Assembly (NCBI RefSeq): GCF_036417845.1 | Contig: NC_089994.1 | Location: 18,432,001 to 18,496,000, forward strand | Origin: Apteryx mantelli | Lineage: Eukaryota > Chordata > Aves > Apterygiformes > Apterygidae | DNA: 64,000 bases | Direction of reading: 5' to 3' | Shown: positions 25,365 to 44,399 of the stretch, one piece after another | How positions within the stretch are numbered: position 1 is the first letter of the stretch | How the letters are laid out: each line of letters opens with the position of its first letter | Program-made: the position numbers and the translations under genes | Notes under the pieces: model-generated | What the model saw: only the letters and a program-made list of their open reading frames with translations | Told to the model about the DNA's origin: nothing | Databases searched by the model: none

Positions 25365-25375
25365 GCCACATGCAT
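24443..25375 (-). pseudogene. CR1 ORF2 fragment: C-terminal reverse transcriptase, 310 open codons
   Basis: The frame contains the RT motif [20 protein letters not shown], then FADDTEL (the catalytic box usually written YADD/FADD), and the C-terminal thumb and tail including [19 protein letters not shown]. The endonuclease and N-terminal RT are missing, so it cannot encode an active LINE protein. The apparent ATG and first codons come from the flanking minisatellite (ATGCATGTGGC), not from CR1. Expression is not implied. Confidence 0.88.
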
Positions 25376-25520
25376 CTCACCAGGGCCACATGCATCTCAC
25401 CGGAGCCACACGCATCTCACCAGAGCCACGTGCATCTCACCAGAGCCATGTGCATCTCACCAGAGCCACGTGCATCTCACCAGGGCCACATGCATCTCAC
25501 CAGGGCCGCGCACATCTCGC
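25365..25520. repeat. 20-bp minisatellite, right half
   Basis: About eight further copies of GGGCCACATGCATCTCACCA continue where the left half was broken. Two copies keep CACGTG. Together with 24250-24367 this was one continuous array before the CR1 insertion. Confidence 0.93.
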
Positions 25521-27238
25521 TGCAGGTGCTGCTGATGGCCGCAGGCAGTGAACAGCGAGGCTGCTCTGCTCGCCCTTGGGCCATGCGTGGCAGCCCCGCA
25601 CTGCTGCAGCCATGCACCGTGGCCGTGCACAGCACGTGGCCCCGCACAGCGGGTATGAGGAGTGCACCGGTCGTGGGGGCGAGGAGCCGGCGCCCCGGGA
25701 GCAGGATGGTCCCCGGAGCGGCACCGGAGGCTCCAGCGCTGTCTGCGCCGGTGGCACTGCCGCGGCCGGGGGCCGGTGTGCTGCAGCGTGCCCGGCTGTT
25801 TCAAGGACGTGGGCGCACCTACGAGCGGGCACGGCGCCAGGCGATCCATCACGCCGCTCCGCCAGCGCAGCAGCCGGCACGGTCCCACGCCGACGTGTCG
25901 CCTGAGGCTGCGTCCCGGCCCCGCTGCTCCCCACGCGCCAGCTCCTTGCACCTCCTCGGCCGGGAGCCAGCACAGCCGGCCACGCTCCTGGCCGCCAGCA
26001 CCGCGATTTCCGCCGTGCCGCCGGAGCATGTCATGCCACAGCATGACAAAATGCCGTTCCGATCCCGGCGGTAATTGAGCCTCCCTGGCGCGGGGCGGTG
26101 CAGGGCAGCCGGCTTTGCCTGGCGGTATTTACCGCGCCAGGCTCACCCGCACCCGGCTGCCTTTGCACCCCGCAGCCGTTACTTGCAGGGCTGCTTTGCC
26201 CTCCCGGCTACTGCTGTGCCCCCAGAAGGGGCAAAAAAAGGGCAAAACAGGGCAAAAAAGGGCATTTGCACCTCTCCGCAGCAACGCCCAGGCCATGCAG
26301 CATGGCACCTCCATCCCCGCAGATGCTCCGGGACCCTGCTGGCAGGAGGATGCAGAGAAAGCTCCCGAGCGTCGGCAGGTCCCGGCACAGAACCGGCACA
26401 GCTCACCCTGCGATGGGCCCAGGATCTGCGCCGTGCGCTCAGCGCCGCCTCCGGTCCCAGGCCTGGGCTGGGCATCAGTCCCGTGCTTTCCCCGAGGATG
26501 CACTCCCGAGAAGCGCCTGGTGCCACCCGCGTTTGTCACTCCGGCACGGCCGGCCGGCTCCGCAAAGCCCCGTGCTGCTGCGCCGACAGCTGAGCGGAGC
26601 AGGCGGGCAGAGACCCGCTAGCCGGCTGCAGCGGCCCCGGGGTGAGTGGGACGCCAGCTCCCGGCCTCCCGCCATGCTGAGGCCACGCAGTACTCGTTGC
26701 ACTGCCAGGCTCTCCGCCAGCCCAGCAGTGGGGCTGCACGAGCTCCCCGGCACGGCAGGCCGCGCAGGCACCGGGCTCGGCAGGACCGCACGCTGCTGGC
26801 GATGCAGCACGACCCCAGCAAAGCCGGAGCATCGCGGCGATGGGAGCCGGAGCGGTGCCCGGGGGTGGCCCTGTTATCCCAGCCCTGTTATCCCGGCTCC
26901 GTTATGGGCAGGGACCCAGCACTCGCCTTCCTGCCTGGCAGAGCCGGATCCGGGCATTGCACGGTGTGTGGTGCCCTCCAGTGGGGAGCGGGATCCCGGC
27001 GACACCGCAGCGCGGCACCGCCGCAGCCCCCGCGCCGCGCTCGTGCACTGCTGCCCGGCGCCACCGGCTTGCACCAGACCTGCGCCGGGCGCTGCACCCT
27101 GCCGGCAACGCGCCAGGGCCGGGGCGACGCCGGGTGCTGCACGGTGCGGCCCTGCGCGGCTCGGAGGCACGGCGTGCCCCGGCCCTGGTGGCCCTCAGCC
27201 TGCTCCAGGTGGGCGCTGGGCTTCGCCACGCTGGAGCC
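25521..27238. other. Intergenic DNA, GC-rich, no gene recognised
   Basis: Long ORFs on both strands are compositional and match no family I recognise. A small GGCAAAA repeat lies at 26229-26265. Confidence 0.35.
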
Positions 27239-27497
27239 ATGGCCTGGCACGGCATGGCACGGCATGGCATAACATGGCACGGCACAGCATGGCATGGCAT
27301 GGCAAGGCAAGGCATGGCATGGCATGGCATGGCACAGCACGACACAGCACGGCATGACATGGCATGGCACAGCACAGCACGGCATGGCACAGCATGGCAT
27401 GGTACAGCATGACATGGTATAGCACAGCACAGCATGGTATGGCACAGCACAGCATGGCACAGCACAGCATGGCACGGCACGGCATGGCACGGGCATG
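27239..27497. repeat. Pentanucleotide satellite (GGCAT/GGCAC/AGCAC), about 52 units
   Basis: Five-base words GGCAT, GGCAC, AGCAT, AGCAC and GACAT run without interruption. The reverse complement gives CCATG/CCGTG words like those at 15137-15640. The array lies about 100 bp past the TRPV4 poly(A) signal in the direction of TRPV4 transcription. Confidence 0.93.
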
Positions 27498-27593
27498 CAC
27501 CCCATGCAGGGAGCCGGCTCCTGCCTCCCCCCGGCGCCCGGCCCGCGGTGACAAGCCCAAATGAGCCGCGGACACGGGGGCTGCAGATCAGCC

Positions 27594-27599
27594 TTTATT
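27594..27599 (-). terminator. TRPV4: TRPV4 poly(A) signal AATAAA
   Basis: AATAAA on the minus strand, 264 bp beyond the TRPV4 stop codon, is the only canonical hexamer seen there. A second AT-rich motif (ATTTATTTAG) lies just upstream. Confidence 0.7.
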
Positions 27600-27862
27600 C
27601 CTAAATAAATAGTCGTACAAATCCTGTGCAAAAACGTGTGGCGAGCACCGCCGGGCTCCACGCGGTGCCGGGGGGCGGCATCGCTGCCTGCCCGCCTGCC
27701 TGCAGCCGCGGCACCCGGTCCCGGCACGGCGTGGGGGGCTGCGCTCGGCCGGGGGAGCGGAGCAGCGGCCACGGGACTGGGCTGCCCCCCGGCCGAAAGC
27801 GGCACCCGCCGGGGGCGACGGCGGTGGAGGAGAGGCCGGGCAGATCCCTGAGGAGCGGGCCG

Positions 27863-35161
<7,299 letters not shown>

Positions 35162-35175
35162 GCCGCGGCGCTCAC

Positions 35176-35790
35176 CTGCGCGGGGCACACGGCTCAGCGG
35201 CCCCCCCGCCCCGGGCGCTCGCCTCTCCCCCCCCCGTCCCGGCCCGTCCGCACGGCAGAGGGACCCCGGCAGCGGGAAACCCAGCGGCGATGCTCTCCCG
35301 CGGGGCATCGCTCCCGCCCCGGCCCCCCGGCAGCCCCCGCGCACCGGAGCGTCCGCGGCCGCCGCGTCGCCCCTCGCCTCCGCCGGCTTCAAAGGATGCG
35401 GCTTTAAGGAGGGAGGGCGAGCGCGGCGGCGGCGGTGGTGGTGGCGGCGGCACGGCCTCCCTCCCGGCTGCGGTCGGCTCGGCTCGGGAGCAGCCCGGGA
35501 CAGGGCACAGAGCAGACCCTGTGCGCACGGATCCGCCACCCACGGAAGGAAAACATTCCCGGGATACACCCCTGCGCGGGGCTGCGGGGCAGCAGCCCTC
35601 GCTGCCGGGCCGGCACCGACCTCGGCAGCCTCCGGGGCCGCCGGAGCAGCGGGGAGCTGAGGTCGGGTCTGGCTGGAAGCGCAGAGGAGGAGGAGGAGGA
35701 GGAGGAGGGTGGCGGAGCAGGGTGGGCACGCGCACGGGACGGCGCTGCGCGGCGGCGGGGAGCAAGCAGTGCCCGGGATGAGGAATGACG
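35176..35790 (-). promoter_or_regulatory. TRPV4: Probable TRPV4 5' region (CpG-rich)
   Basis: CpG-dense DNA upstream of the TRPV4 exon that carries the ATG. The acceptor at 35176-35178 (GCAG on the minus strand) implies a non-coding exon further upstream, probably within this block. A (GGA)n run lies at 35685-35708. No TATA box or fixed start site is evident. Confidence 0.4.
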
Positions 35791-38700
35791 GGTTTCACTT
35801 GCAAAGAGGGAAATGAGACTTCAGGAAACTTGTGCTAAGGGCGCGGAGGGCAAAGCGCTGGAACAATCCTGGGAAACGCGGAGTGCCCTGCCCCGGAGGC
35901 CTCCGAAGGAGCGGGGACCCGCGTGGCTCCGGGCCGGGCAGGGAGATGGGGAACCTCAGCTGCTCCCCCAGCCCGGCTTCCCGCGAAAACGCCCCAGAAA
36001 TAGAAACGCAAACCCAGGCTCCGGCTTCGGAGACAGAAAAAGCAGCCTGGGAACGTGTCATTTTCTGCTCCGCTGCAGCTCCGTGCGACAAGCCATAATG
36101 TGGGGCTTGCTTCTCCCGGGCCGGGCCGGGATCGCGGCTGGATAACATGCTTCTAATTAGGCAGCGTGTCATTAGAGCGGCCCGGCGCCCGGCCCCGGCA
36201 CGGCCCGGCTGGCAGCCTCGGCACGGGGCTCCCGGCGCCCCACGCGGAGCCGCGGGCAAGGCCACCAACGGCTCCAGAAATCCCGTCCTCGGGAAGCCGC
36301 CCCCTCCGCCCGGCAGCCTGCGCAGGGAAGCAGCCGGCACCAGGGTGGCAAAGCCCCGGCACCGACACGATTCCTCCTTCGGACCCTCCTTCGGCAGCCG
36401 TCCCCTCCGCGAGAAATTCCCCGTGCGCCTGCGAAAGCCGGGCCGGGGGCTCTCGCTGGCCCCAGCCCCGGCCGGCACAGCCGGCAGCGAGGATTTGGGA
36501 GCACGCCAGCCCCCACAGGCTTCACACGAGGATGAAGCACCCAACTTCTCCCGCCTGCTTGGAAATCCCAGCCCAAACCACAGGCAAAGCACAGCTTTAA
36601 GGAAAAGCTGCAAGGGCAAAGCCCAAATATAGCCCAGACTGTGCACCGCGACCGGAGCCCGGGGCAGAGCCGGGCGGCCGGCGGCCACAAAAGGGCCTTG
36701 AGCTGCCGGCGATGGAGCCGGCAGGGAGAGCGGGAGGCCGAGAGCCGGACGGGGCACAGGCACGGTGCAGCGGCAGCGGCGGCGGCACGCGGAGAGCAGC
36801 CCCCGGAGCCGCGCTGAGCCCCCGCGCCGGCACGAGCGCCGAGCCGGGGCTGCTCCCCATGCTCTGCCCACTGTCCTGCTGTCCCTGCTCATCCTGCTGT
36901 CCGTGCCATCCTGCTGTCCCTGCTCATCCCGCTGTCCGTGCCATCCCGCTGCTTCCCGCCAAGGAGGTGACGGCAGCCAGCGGCCGGCGTGGAAAGGGCC
37001 AGCGCTGCAAGGGTCAGCCTGGACACACGACATACCAGTGCGGATTTTGCACCTCCACGCACCCAGCAAACTGATCTCCCCGGCATCTCCCCGGGAAAAA
37101 CCGGACAGGCACCTCCGGTGCCTCGACCCCAGGCTGGGGAATCCTGCCAGGAGCATCCGCGGGCCAAGGGGCACCAAACGCAGCCCGGCCAGCGCCTCTC
37201 CTTCTCCCCATCCCAGGTCTCCTCTGGAGGGCACCACCAGGGAACCACCGGCAGCGGGCAAAACGGAAACCGGCCTCCTGTCGGGAACACGTTTCCCTCC
37301 AGAGACCAGGCCGTGGGCTTGATTTGGGCTACTCCAACCGGCAAAAAAAAGCCTGAGCCAGGTCAGAAGATCCCTGTCTGCTGCCATCGGCTTTGAGCAG
37401 CTGGACGCTGCCCCGGGAGAGCGGCGCGGGAGAGCCCTGGCCCCTTGCGGGGGATCAATCCCGCTGGATTTATGCCACGTTGTCACTGTCGCTCGGGAGA
37501 GCAGCAACCGTGCCGGTGGCCAGCCGGGGTCCCGGAGAGGTCGGGCAGTGCAGCCGCCCTCCCGGCTCCTTGCAGAGCCGCGGCCGACGGCGACGCAAAG
37601 CGGAAGCGAGCGGCAGAAGTGGAAAACACAGGTAGGGCGGCGGGAGCGAACGCTGGTGTCAGCGGCACCGAGAGGAAGTTTGCTTTGGAAATTACGGGCT
37701 CGCTGACCCCGTCCCGTAAACCCAGACGGTCCCACGGGCCCGGCCGCTGCCTGGAAAGGTGGTGTCATTTGGGTTTTATTTGGCTGGTTATTTATTTGGG
37801 TTTTTGTTCTTCAGGTTTCCTCGCCCCGCGGAGCAGATGAGTCAACGCGTAGCTCACCTCTCTCCGAGGCTCAGGGGCACGGCCGCGCTCGCTCGCGTCC
37901 AACATAAATCTCCCGCCCGCTCCCGCCGCAGGCGCTCCCACCGCTCCCCGGCTTTCCGCGAAGGTCGCTCCCGGCCGGCCGGGTCTCGCCGCTTCCTTCG
38001 CCAGCCCGGCTCAGCCGGGACGCGCCGGGATGCAGGGAGGACGCCACCCCGGAGCGCCGTCGAGCCGAAGGGCTCCGGGCGGGAGCGAATCAGTTAAACC
38101 GCATTACGTCCGCGCTCGGCCCCGCTGGAAACTCTCGGCCCGAATCAAAGGGGCCCCGCTGAGCTGCGGCTCCCTTGCCAAGGCAAACGCTCACCTGGGC
38201 GCGCGCGCGGCCGCCCGTCGGCTCCGCCGCTGCCTTAACAAACGCACCTCTGTGTGTCACCCGTTCCCCCGGGCTCCGCGCGAACACACCCGGCGCCGGC
38301 ATTTGGCACAAACACCGGCAGCGCCTTACGGCAGCGCCGGCCGGCCGGTGCGGGCACCAGCGCTCTGCCGGAGAAGCCACCTCGTCCGCGCTCGTCCCGC
38401 CAGCAGCAGCTCCCGGCGGAGCCCCTCGATTCGCCTTCCAGCCCCTCCGGGCCCCCGAGGCCGGATGAGCCCGGAGCAGCCCCGCGGGTGGGTCGCTGCC
38501 GGCTCCCGCATCCCGGGTGGAGAAGACGGCGCCCGGGACGGCAGCGGGGCAGAGCGGCTCCCACGCGGACGGGGCCGGGGGGGGGGGGCAGAGAGGGGCG
38601 CTCGGCCCTGCACCAGGTGCCCCCCACCACCGGTGAGGGGGGGGGCACCGGCGGGGCAGGCTTCAGCCCGCGTCCCAGCAGCTCCTCCAGGTGTTTTGGG

Positions 38701-39400
38701 AGCGGGGAGAGCCCACTGTGCCCAGGCAGCGGCATCGGGGCCCCTGCGGCACCACGGGGAGCCCGGGGGAGGGGGGGCCAGAATCCCCCCCGTGCCCGCT
38801 TGGACCCACAGCTCCAGCCTGATCCCGAGGAGTCCTGCTCCGACCCCCCCCATCGCCCCGGCCGGCAGCACGGATGCCCCCCCCACCCCCAAAACCCAGC
38901 GGGATCCCGCGGTGCCCGGCCGCCCCGTACCGCACACGTCCCGCGAAGGGTCCCACCAGCGTCGCTGCCGCCGGTGGCCGCGGGGCCGGTCCCAGCCGCT
39001 GCCCGCCCTGGCGGTCCCGGGGGCGGCGCGTCCCGTCCCGCCCCGCGCAGGGGCTGGCGCCGTCGGAGCGAGCGGTCACCGGAGAAGCCGCCGGCGCTTC
39101 CGCCGCAGATGCCCCCGGCCGCACTTGGGAAGTCTCGCTCCCGGTCACAGACCTGCATCCGGCACCTCTGGGCACGCGTCCGGGGCCTGGTGCCACCGTG
39201 GCCGCGCGCATCACGCCGGTGCAACGGTTACGGTCCTTAAGGATCGCGGCAGAGGCAAAAGAGCATCAGCCGGGCTCTGCCGCCAGCCACGCTTCATCTC
39301 CCGCAACACGTTAGAAATAAACCCAGTGGTAAGGACTAGAAACACTCGTTTTTTCTCTTTTGTACAAAAGCTTGTGAAATGCTACGCTGACTTGGGATAG
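35791..39400. other. Intergenic DNA between TRPV4 and GLTP
   Basis: GC-rich sequence with no recognised gene. A short imperfect tandem repeat of CTGTCCCTGCTCATCC-like units lies at 36870-36955. An AT-rich patch is at 37740-37820. A long minus-strand reading frame (35795-37768) was considered and rejected as compositional. Confidence 0.4.
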
Positions 39401-39406
39401 CGTTGT

Positions 39407-39412
39407 TTTATT
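39407..39412 (-). terminator. GLTP: GLTP poly(A) signal AATAAA
   Basis: AATAAA on the minus strand, 174 bp past the GLTP stop, in AT-rich sequence. It fits a short 3' UTR ending near 39390. Confidence 0.6.
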
Positions 39413-39585
39413 GCTGTATTATCCATAGAAAATTATTATTTTTTTTAAAAAACGGGCTATCCACCGCAGATCCAGACCAGAATCAGTGATCTGACAACTG
39501 GCAACAGCCCGAGTTGTCACAGTGATTGAGACGTAGGTAGTAATCGTTGCACCATATTCTCAGCCGTACAAGTCCTGCGCGAGTG

Positions 39586-42500
39586 TTAGGCTTTGTAGCT
39601 GAGCTCTGCGTTCATTCTCGTATACATTTCATAAATTGCATCCAGGATGGGGGCGACCCTTGACAGAAACTGATGAATCTTCTCTATGGTCTCCTCCTCC
39701 TTTACTTCTTTACCCTTCTCTAAAGCCTTAAGCAAATCCGACTTGTATGGAAGAGCATAGACTGAGCCCTAGAAAACGGGGGAAAATTGTAAGACCGTTA
39801 GAAGCGAGCGCTGTGTCAGCTGCAGACGGAAGAGCACCTGCCGTGGGAACGCCGGTCCCACAAAGCTAATAAATCCCCGGAGCTTGTTAGCTTGTGAGGA
39901 AACCTCCAGTCCAGAGACTTAGCAGAGCAGCTTCCTCTGCACGTCGCACCCTCCAAACTACCCATCCCAGCACGCTGTCACCACCACCCCGCCGCCGGCC
40001 GGCAGGGCCCTGCCTGCGCACAAGCCCCCTTGCAACAGATCCGTTTTAGGTTCTGTTCCCCTGCGTCTCCAAGCCAGGGCCAACCCCAGCGCTAACAGCC
40101 TCCGACCAGGTACCCCAAACGGCTACAGCATTCGGGGAGGTCTGCTGGAACCTCGCTGAAGCAGGGGTGTCAGAGAAGCTCCCCTGGCCATACTGTTCAA
40201 AATAGATCGTGGGTCTCTGCATCCGAGCATGGTCCCAAGCCCTTAATTATCCTAAAGCAGATCGTTGCTCAGAGCAACGAACGCAGAGCACTTGGCCTTA
40301 AAGAAGCGCTGCTTTGGCCAGGCTCCGTGGCAGCCCCGGCAGAGAAGCAAACACTCACGGTGAAGAGCTTTTGCAACATCCAGCCGTGGTATTTCTTCAG
40401 AGCAATCTCATAAGCTTTCAGGGCGTTCACTCTGATGAGGTTTGGGTGCTCCTCATCTCTCTCGCCATCAGAGATGCTCTGCAGCAAAACTAGCATGAAC
40501 TTCAGGCCCCTGTGGGAAAGCAGAGCTGTCAGGCACGGAAACTGGCCGCCTTTGCTGGATGAGACCTTTCCTAGATGCCTGCAGGTTCACGTGTTCCTGG
40601 CGAAGGCAGGCCCTGCAGGGTGCCTGGCTGACTTGAACAAGCGCAGGTCTCCTGCGTTTGCAATGCCACCTTCAGCAAGGCGATCACCCAAGTTATTGCA
40701 CCTGCTACACACTCCTGAGCCCCATGTGGTCCGGCTCCTTCTAGAAACCCATGGCTCGGGCAACATCCCGCTCAGAGGAGGTTTAAGCAAGCGGCACAAA
40801 GCCTCAAGGCCGGCTGGAATTTAGTGGAATGTAAATACACGTTCATCTGAACAGACAAAAGGAGAACATCGGCCAAGGTCAAACTTTTAAACGCGCTGCT
40901 GAACTCCAGCACGAGCAGAGCTAAGACCTGCCTTGCTCAAAGAGCTCGGCGTATTTCTGCTGGCGGGGCCAACGCGTCAGACTGCTCCCTCGAAACGCAT
41001 CTCCCCTTGCTGCCTCGTTCAAGCCCAGCCTGAAGGGACTGACCAGACCTGGGCTGTTTGGACTCCAAGGCTGAGAAACACCCTTCACACACAGAGCAAA
41101 CGGTCCTCGAGAGAACGGGCACATGCCAACATTTCTTTAGCTAGTCCAAAACCCAGGCAGCAGGTATTCTCTGCAACAGACTCCCGTTGGCACTCAGACT
41201 GCTCCTTGAGCACCGAGACACACCCCAGAGCCCAGCACGGCTTCTGACGCCGTGAGTCACCTTTTCAGCCACATCAGTGCCAGAGTTGCACCCGTCTTCG
41301 GCCACGCCGAGCCATACGTCTCCTTCTCCACTTCCAGGATGTTCTGCAACGTTTTGAACTTGGCGGGGTTGGTTTCATAAACTGCTCGAATTTTCTGAAA
41401 CGATCACAGAAGGGAGCCATCAGGTTTGGAGTCTCCGGGGAAGGAGGAGAGCGGAAGCGCACGGCATCCAGAGAGCAGTGGGGTTAGCGCTCTCACGGCC
41501 GCTTACGGCCGCAACTCGGGCAGATGCGTCCTGTGATGCTTGCAGCGAGCACCACGGCTGCTAACTGATGGTTTCGCTCATAAACCTAGCTAATAAACGT
41601 ATGTGACCAGGAACAGCCACTGCAGAGCCCGGAAGCCCTCACGGAAAGGAGCCCTTTTAAACACCTCTGGGTCTTGCCTCTCCGTTCCCTCTGCCTCAGA
41701 GGAGTTCACCCCATCCAAGTACTCCTGACGTAGGAGAACGTGCGTTAGAGGAACCGGAGCGTAGATGAGGAGTCAGAGCTCTCGTGCGCCCTTCCATACC
41801 TTGATGTTTCCAGCTAGGTCTGCTTTGACCGGCGAGTACACGATGGGTGTCCCGAGGCAATCTGTGGAAACGGAGAGAGAGGAAAACCGGTCATTAGGGC
41901 CACACGAGAGACACCACAAAGCCAACAAGCTTCACCTTAGCAGCAGGCAAAAGGCACCAAGAGACACACGTGAATCAGGCTGGAAGGGGCCGCTCAGGTT
42001 TCACACGAGGCCCCTGGGAGCAGCCACTCTGGGAAGGGGTTGCCAGGACACAACGGAGCAGGGGTGTGAAATTCGGGCTGAAAGAGCAGTCGTTTAGCTT
42101 TGCACTCGTCTCCCAACCCCGAAGATACAGAGAGCCTCCGACGACCGGCCAGCGCTCCGGGGCTAGGAGAACACCACCCCGAGGGGGACAAGGCAGCGAT
42201 ATCCCGTGGTGAACCCGCAGCAAAGACGCTGCTTTTAGCAAGGAGGTGGTGGTCTCGGGGAGGGCTGCCGCGGCAGCGGGGCCGGCTCTCCTCCCGCGCG
42301 GGCCATGCGAAACCCTCTGGCCTCCCCGTTCCCCAGGAGGTCGCTTCGAACGCAGCCCCGTTTCATCCATCTCCGGGAACGCTGAGCGTGGAGAAGGGGC
42401 GCCCGGTCACGCCTGGAGCGCGGCAGCTCCGTCCAGACCTATCGCTCGCTCTCCGGTTCCCCGTGCAGCCTCCAGCACGGGGGCAGGAAGGGATTTGCGC

Positions 42501-43871
42501 CGTGCTGCCCCAGAGCCGCGTGCCTTACGTGAGGAACGGCGCTCGCAGCCGGGCCTGCCGCCACGGGTCCTGCCTTCGCCGCTCTCCCAAAACTCGGGGG
42601 ATTCCTCCGGCCAGCGCCGCCAGCTCTCGCAGCGCGCAGGACCCTCGTGGCAGCTACCAGCCCAGGCAGCCGCTACGTTCTGCTCCAGCCTCGCACGGTG
42701 CCGCCAGCATAATAGCAGACATTGTGGGAGGCCGGCGGCTCCCGGAGCGGGACGGCACCGGCTGCCGTGGCGCGAGGGCGTTGGGCGCAGCACCAGGCTG
42801 CAGCGGCGCGCGGGAGGGAGGGCTGCGCCGCAGGGACGCGAGCAGGATGCTCCCAGGGGGGTGGCGGGAGCGGGGACGCCCCTGCACCCTCATTCCGGCT
42901 CCCCCAGCGAAAGGGGGACGCGGCATTTCCCCTCCCGGCATCCCAAGCCGTCCGAGCGCGGCCTGGAAGGACTCGGCGCCGCGGGGCTTCGAGGCCGAGC
43001 GCTCCGAGGCAGCTCCTCGAGGCGTCGCCTGGCCGGCGAGGGGGGACACGACGAGGCCGTCCCCAACGCGGCTCTGGGTTTCGCCAAACCTCGGCGCGCG
43101 GCGGGGGCGAGCGCGGGCGTCCCCGAGCCGGCGGCGCCCCGGGACGTTTCCCAACGCTGCTGCTGCTGCTGCTGCTCGGCGGGTTTGACGGGCCGCCGCC
43201 GCTGCTGCCTGCCTGGCCCCGGGCTGCCGTGATGCAACCCCGGGCGCAGGGGCCTGCTTCGACAGAGCCTGGCACCGGGGCGGGGGGGAGCAGGGGGGGC
43301 CTGGGACTGGGGACACCCAGAGCATGGCCGGGGGGACACATGGGACCTTGGGGCCCCCAGCACTGGGATGGAGTGGGGGGGGCATCCAGGATGGGACAGG
43401 GACACCTGGGATGGGGGAGGACACGCGGGATCTTGGGGCCCCCAGCACCAGGATGGGGACGCCCAGGACCTTGGGGGTCCCAGCACCAGGACGGGACGGG
43501 GGGGGGGGACGCCCAGGACCTTGGGGGTCCCGGCACCGGGACGGGACGGGGGGGGGGGACGCCCAGGACCTTGGGGGTCCCAGCAGCGGGACGGGGGGGG
43601 CCCCCAGGAGCAGGGACCCTCCAGGCAGGGCCGCCCGCAGCCCGGGACGGCTCGGTTCGGTGGCGGCGGGTCCGGGCCCTGCCCGGGGGTGGCCGCCCCC
43701 GGTCCCGGGGCCCCCCCGGGCACCTGCCCCCCCCCCCCCCGCACCGCTGCGCCGGCCCGGCGGCTCACCGAAGAAGGGCGGCAGGTGCGCCACGGCCTCC
43801 AGGAAGGGCAGCGTCTCGATCTGCTTGTCGGCAGGCAGCGGCTTGAACTCGTGCTCCAGCAGCAGCGCCAT
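39586..43871 (-). CDS. GLTP: GLTP glycolipid transfer protein, complete, 5 exons
   Basis: Exons in transcript order: 43871-43769, 41861-41800, 41394-41261, 40509-40359, 39768-39586; 210 residues (human 209). The cytosolic all-helical GLTP fold moves glycosphingolipids between membranes. The start MALLLEHEFKPLPADKQIE matches the family. Sugar-headgroup contacts are present with a one-residue shift from human: Asp49, Asn53, Lys56, Trp97 (in LALMWLKRG) and His141 (in KKYHGWMLQ). The extra residue lies in TPIVYSPVKAD. The protein ends IYEMYTRMNAELSYKA. An in-frame upstream ATG would add a Val-Pro repeat from the hexamer array at 43885-43950, but family length favours the ATG at 43871. Confidence 0.97.
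41862..43319. other. GLTP first intron, mostly unique GC-rich DNA
   Basis: No exon or transposon seen. A short (CTG)n run of about six copies lies at 43157-43174. Confidence 0.4.
43320..43615. repeat. 50-bp G-rich VNTR in GLTP first intron
   Basis: GCCCAGGACCTTGGGGGTCC recurs at 43461, 43511 and 43561, giving a 50-bp period over three good copies, with older diverged copies upstream to about 43320. G-runs of up to ten or more separate the units. Confidence 0.88.
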
Positions 43872-43884
43872 GGCCCGCGCCGCG

Positions 43885-43950
43885 ACCGGGACCGGGACCG
43901 GGACCGGGACCGGGACCGGGACCGGGACCGGGACCGGGACCGGGACCGGG
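43885..43950. repeat. (ACCGGG)11 hexanucleotide repeat just upstream of GLTP start codon
   Basis: Eleven perfect ACCGGG copies begin 14 bp before the GLTP ATG, in the 5' UTR or immediate promoter. On the GLTP sense strand the unit reads CCCGGT. It is perfect and therefore probably length-variable. Confidence 0.97.
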
Positions 43951-44160
43951 ACGCGAACCGGCAGCGAGAGCCGAACCGGCAGCGCCACTGCCGCGCGGGG
44001 CGGGGCGCGGAGCGGCCGCCAGACCCCGGCGCGGCCCGAAGCCCCGCCCCGCCCGCCTCGCCCAATCGCCGCGCGCGGCCCGCCCCGCCGCCGGCCAATC
44101 AGGCCTCGGAGGCGGGCCTCGCCCCACAGCCGGGGCGCGGGCGGCCGCGGGGCGGTGTCG
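43951..44160 (-). promoter_or_regulatory. GLTP: Probable GLTP CpG-island promoter
   Basis: CpG-dense DNA with GC boxes (GGGGCGGGGC at 43997-44006, CCCCGCCCC near 44042) and two CCAAT-type motifs (CCCAATCG near 44061, GGCCAATCAG near 44093). No TATA box. It lies directly upstream of the GLTP ATG. Confidence 0.55.
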
Positions 44161-44399
44161 CGACGCGGCCTGTCGCGACAGAGCCGGCGAGGCGGCGCCC
44201 CGAAGCGGTTGCGCCGAGGCCTGGCGGCGGGGCCGCGAAGGGGAAGGCTGGCCTGGGGCCTGCCGCCGTGCGGGGCCGCGGTCCTCGGGCCCCCCGCGGC
44301 CCTCAGGGCCCTCAGACGCTCTGGGTCCCCCCGGCCCCACAGGCCCCGGGCCCCCCGCGGCCCTCAGGGCCTGGGCTGGGCCCCCCTCCGGTGCGACCC

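Noticed and set aside
35795-37768. 657-codon minus-strand frame upstream of TRPV4
   Set aside because: High GC makes stops rare. It has no recognised domain, no clear promoter or splice context, and its peptide composition follows the base composition.
42654-43988. Upstream ATG of GLTP giving a Val-Pro repeat N-terminus
   Set aside because: The normal GLTP start and length are restored by the ATG at 43871, so the repeat is more likely 5' UTR or promoter.
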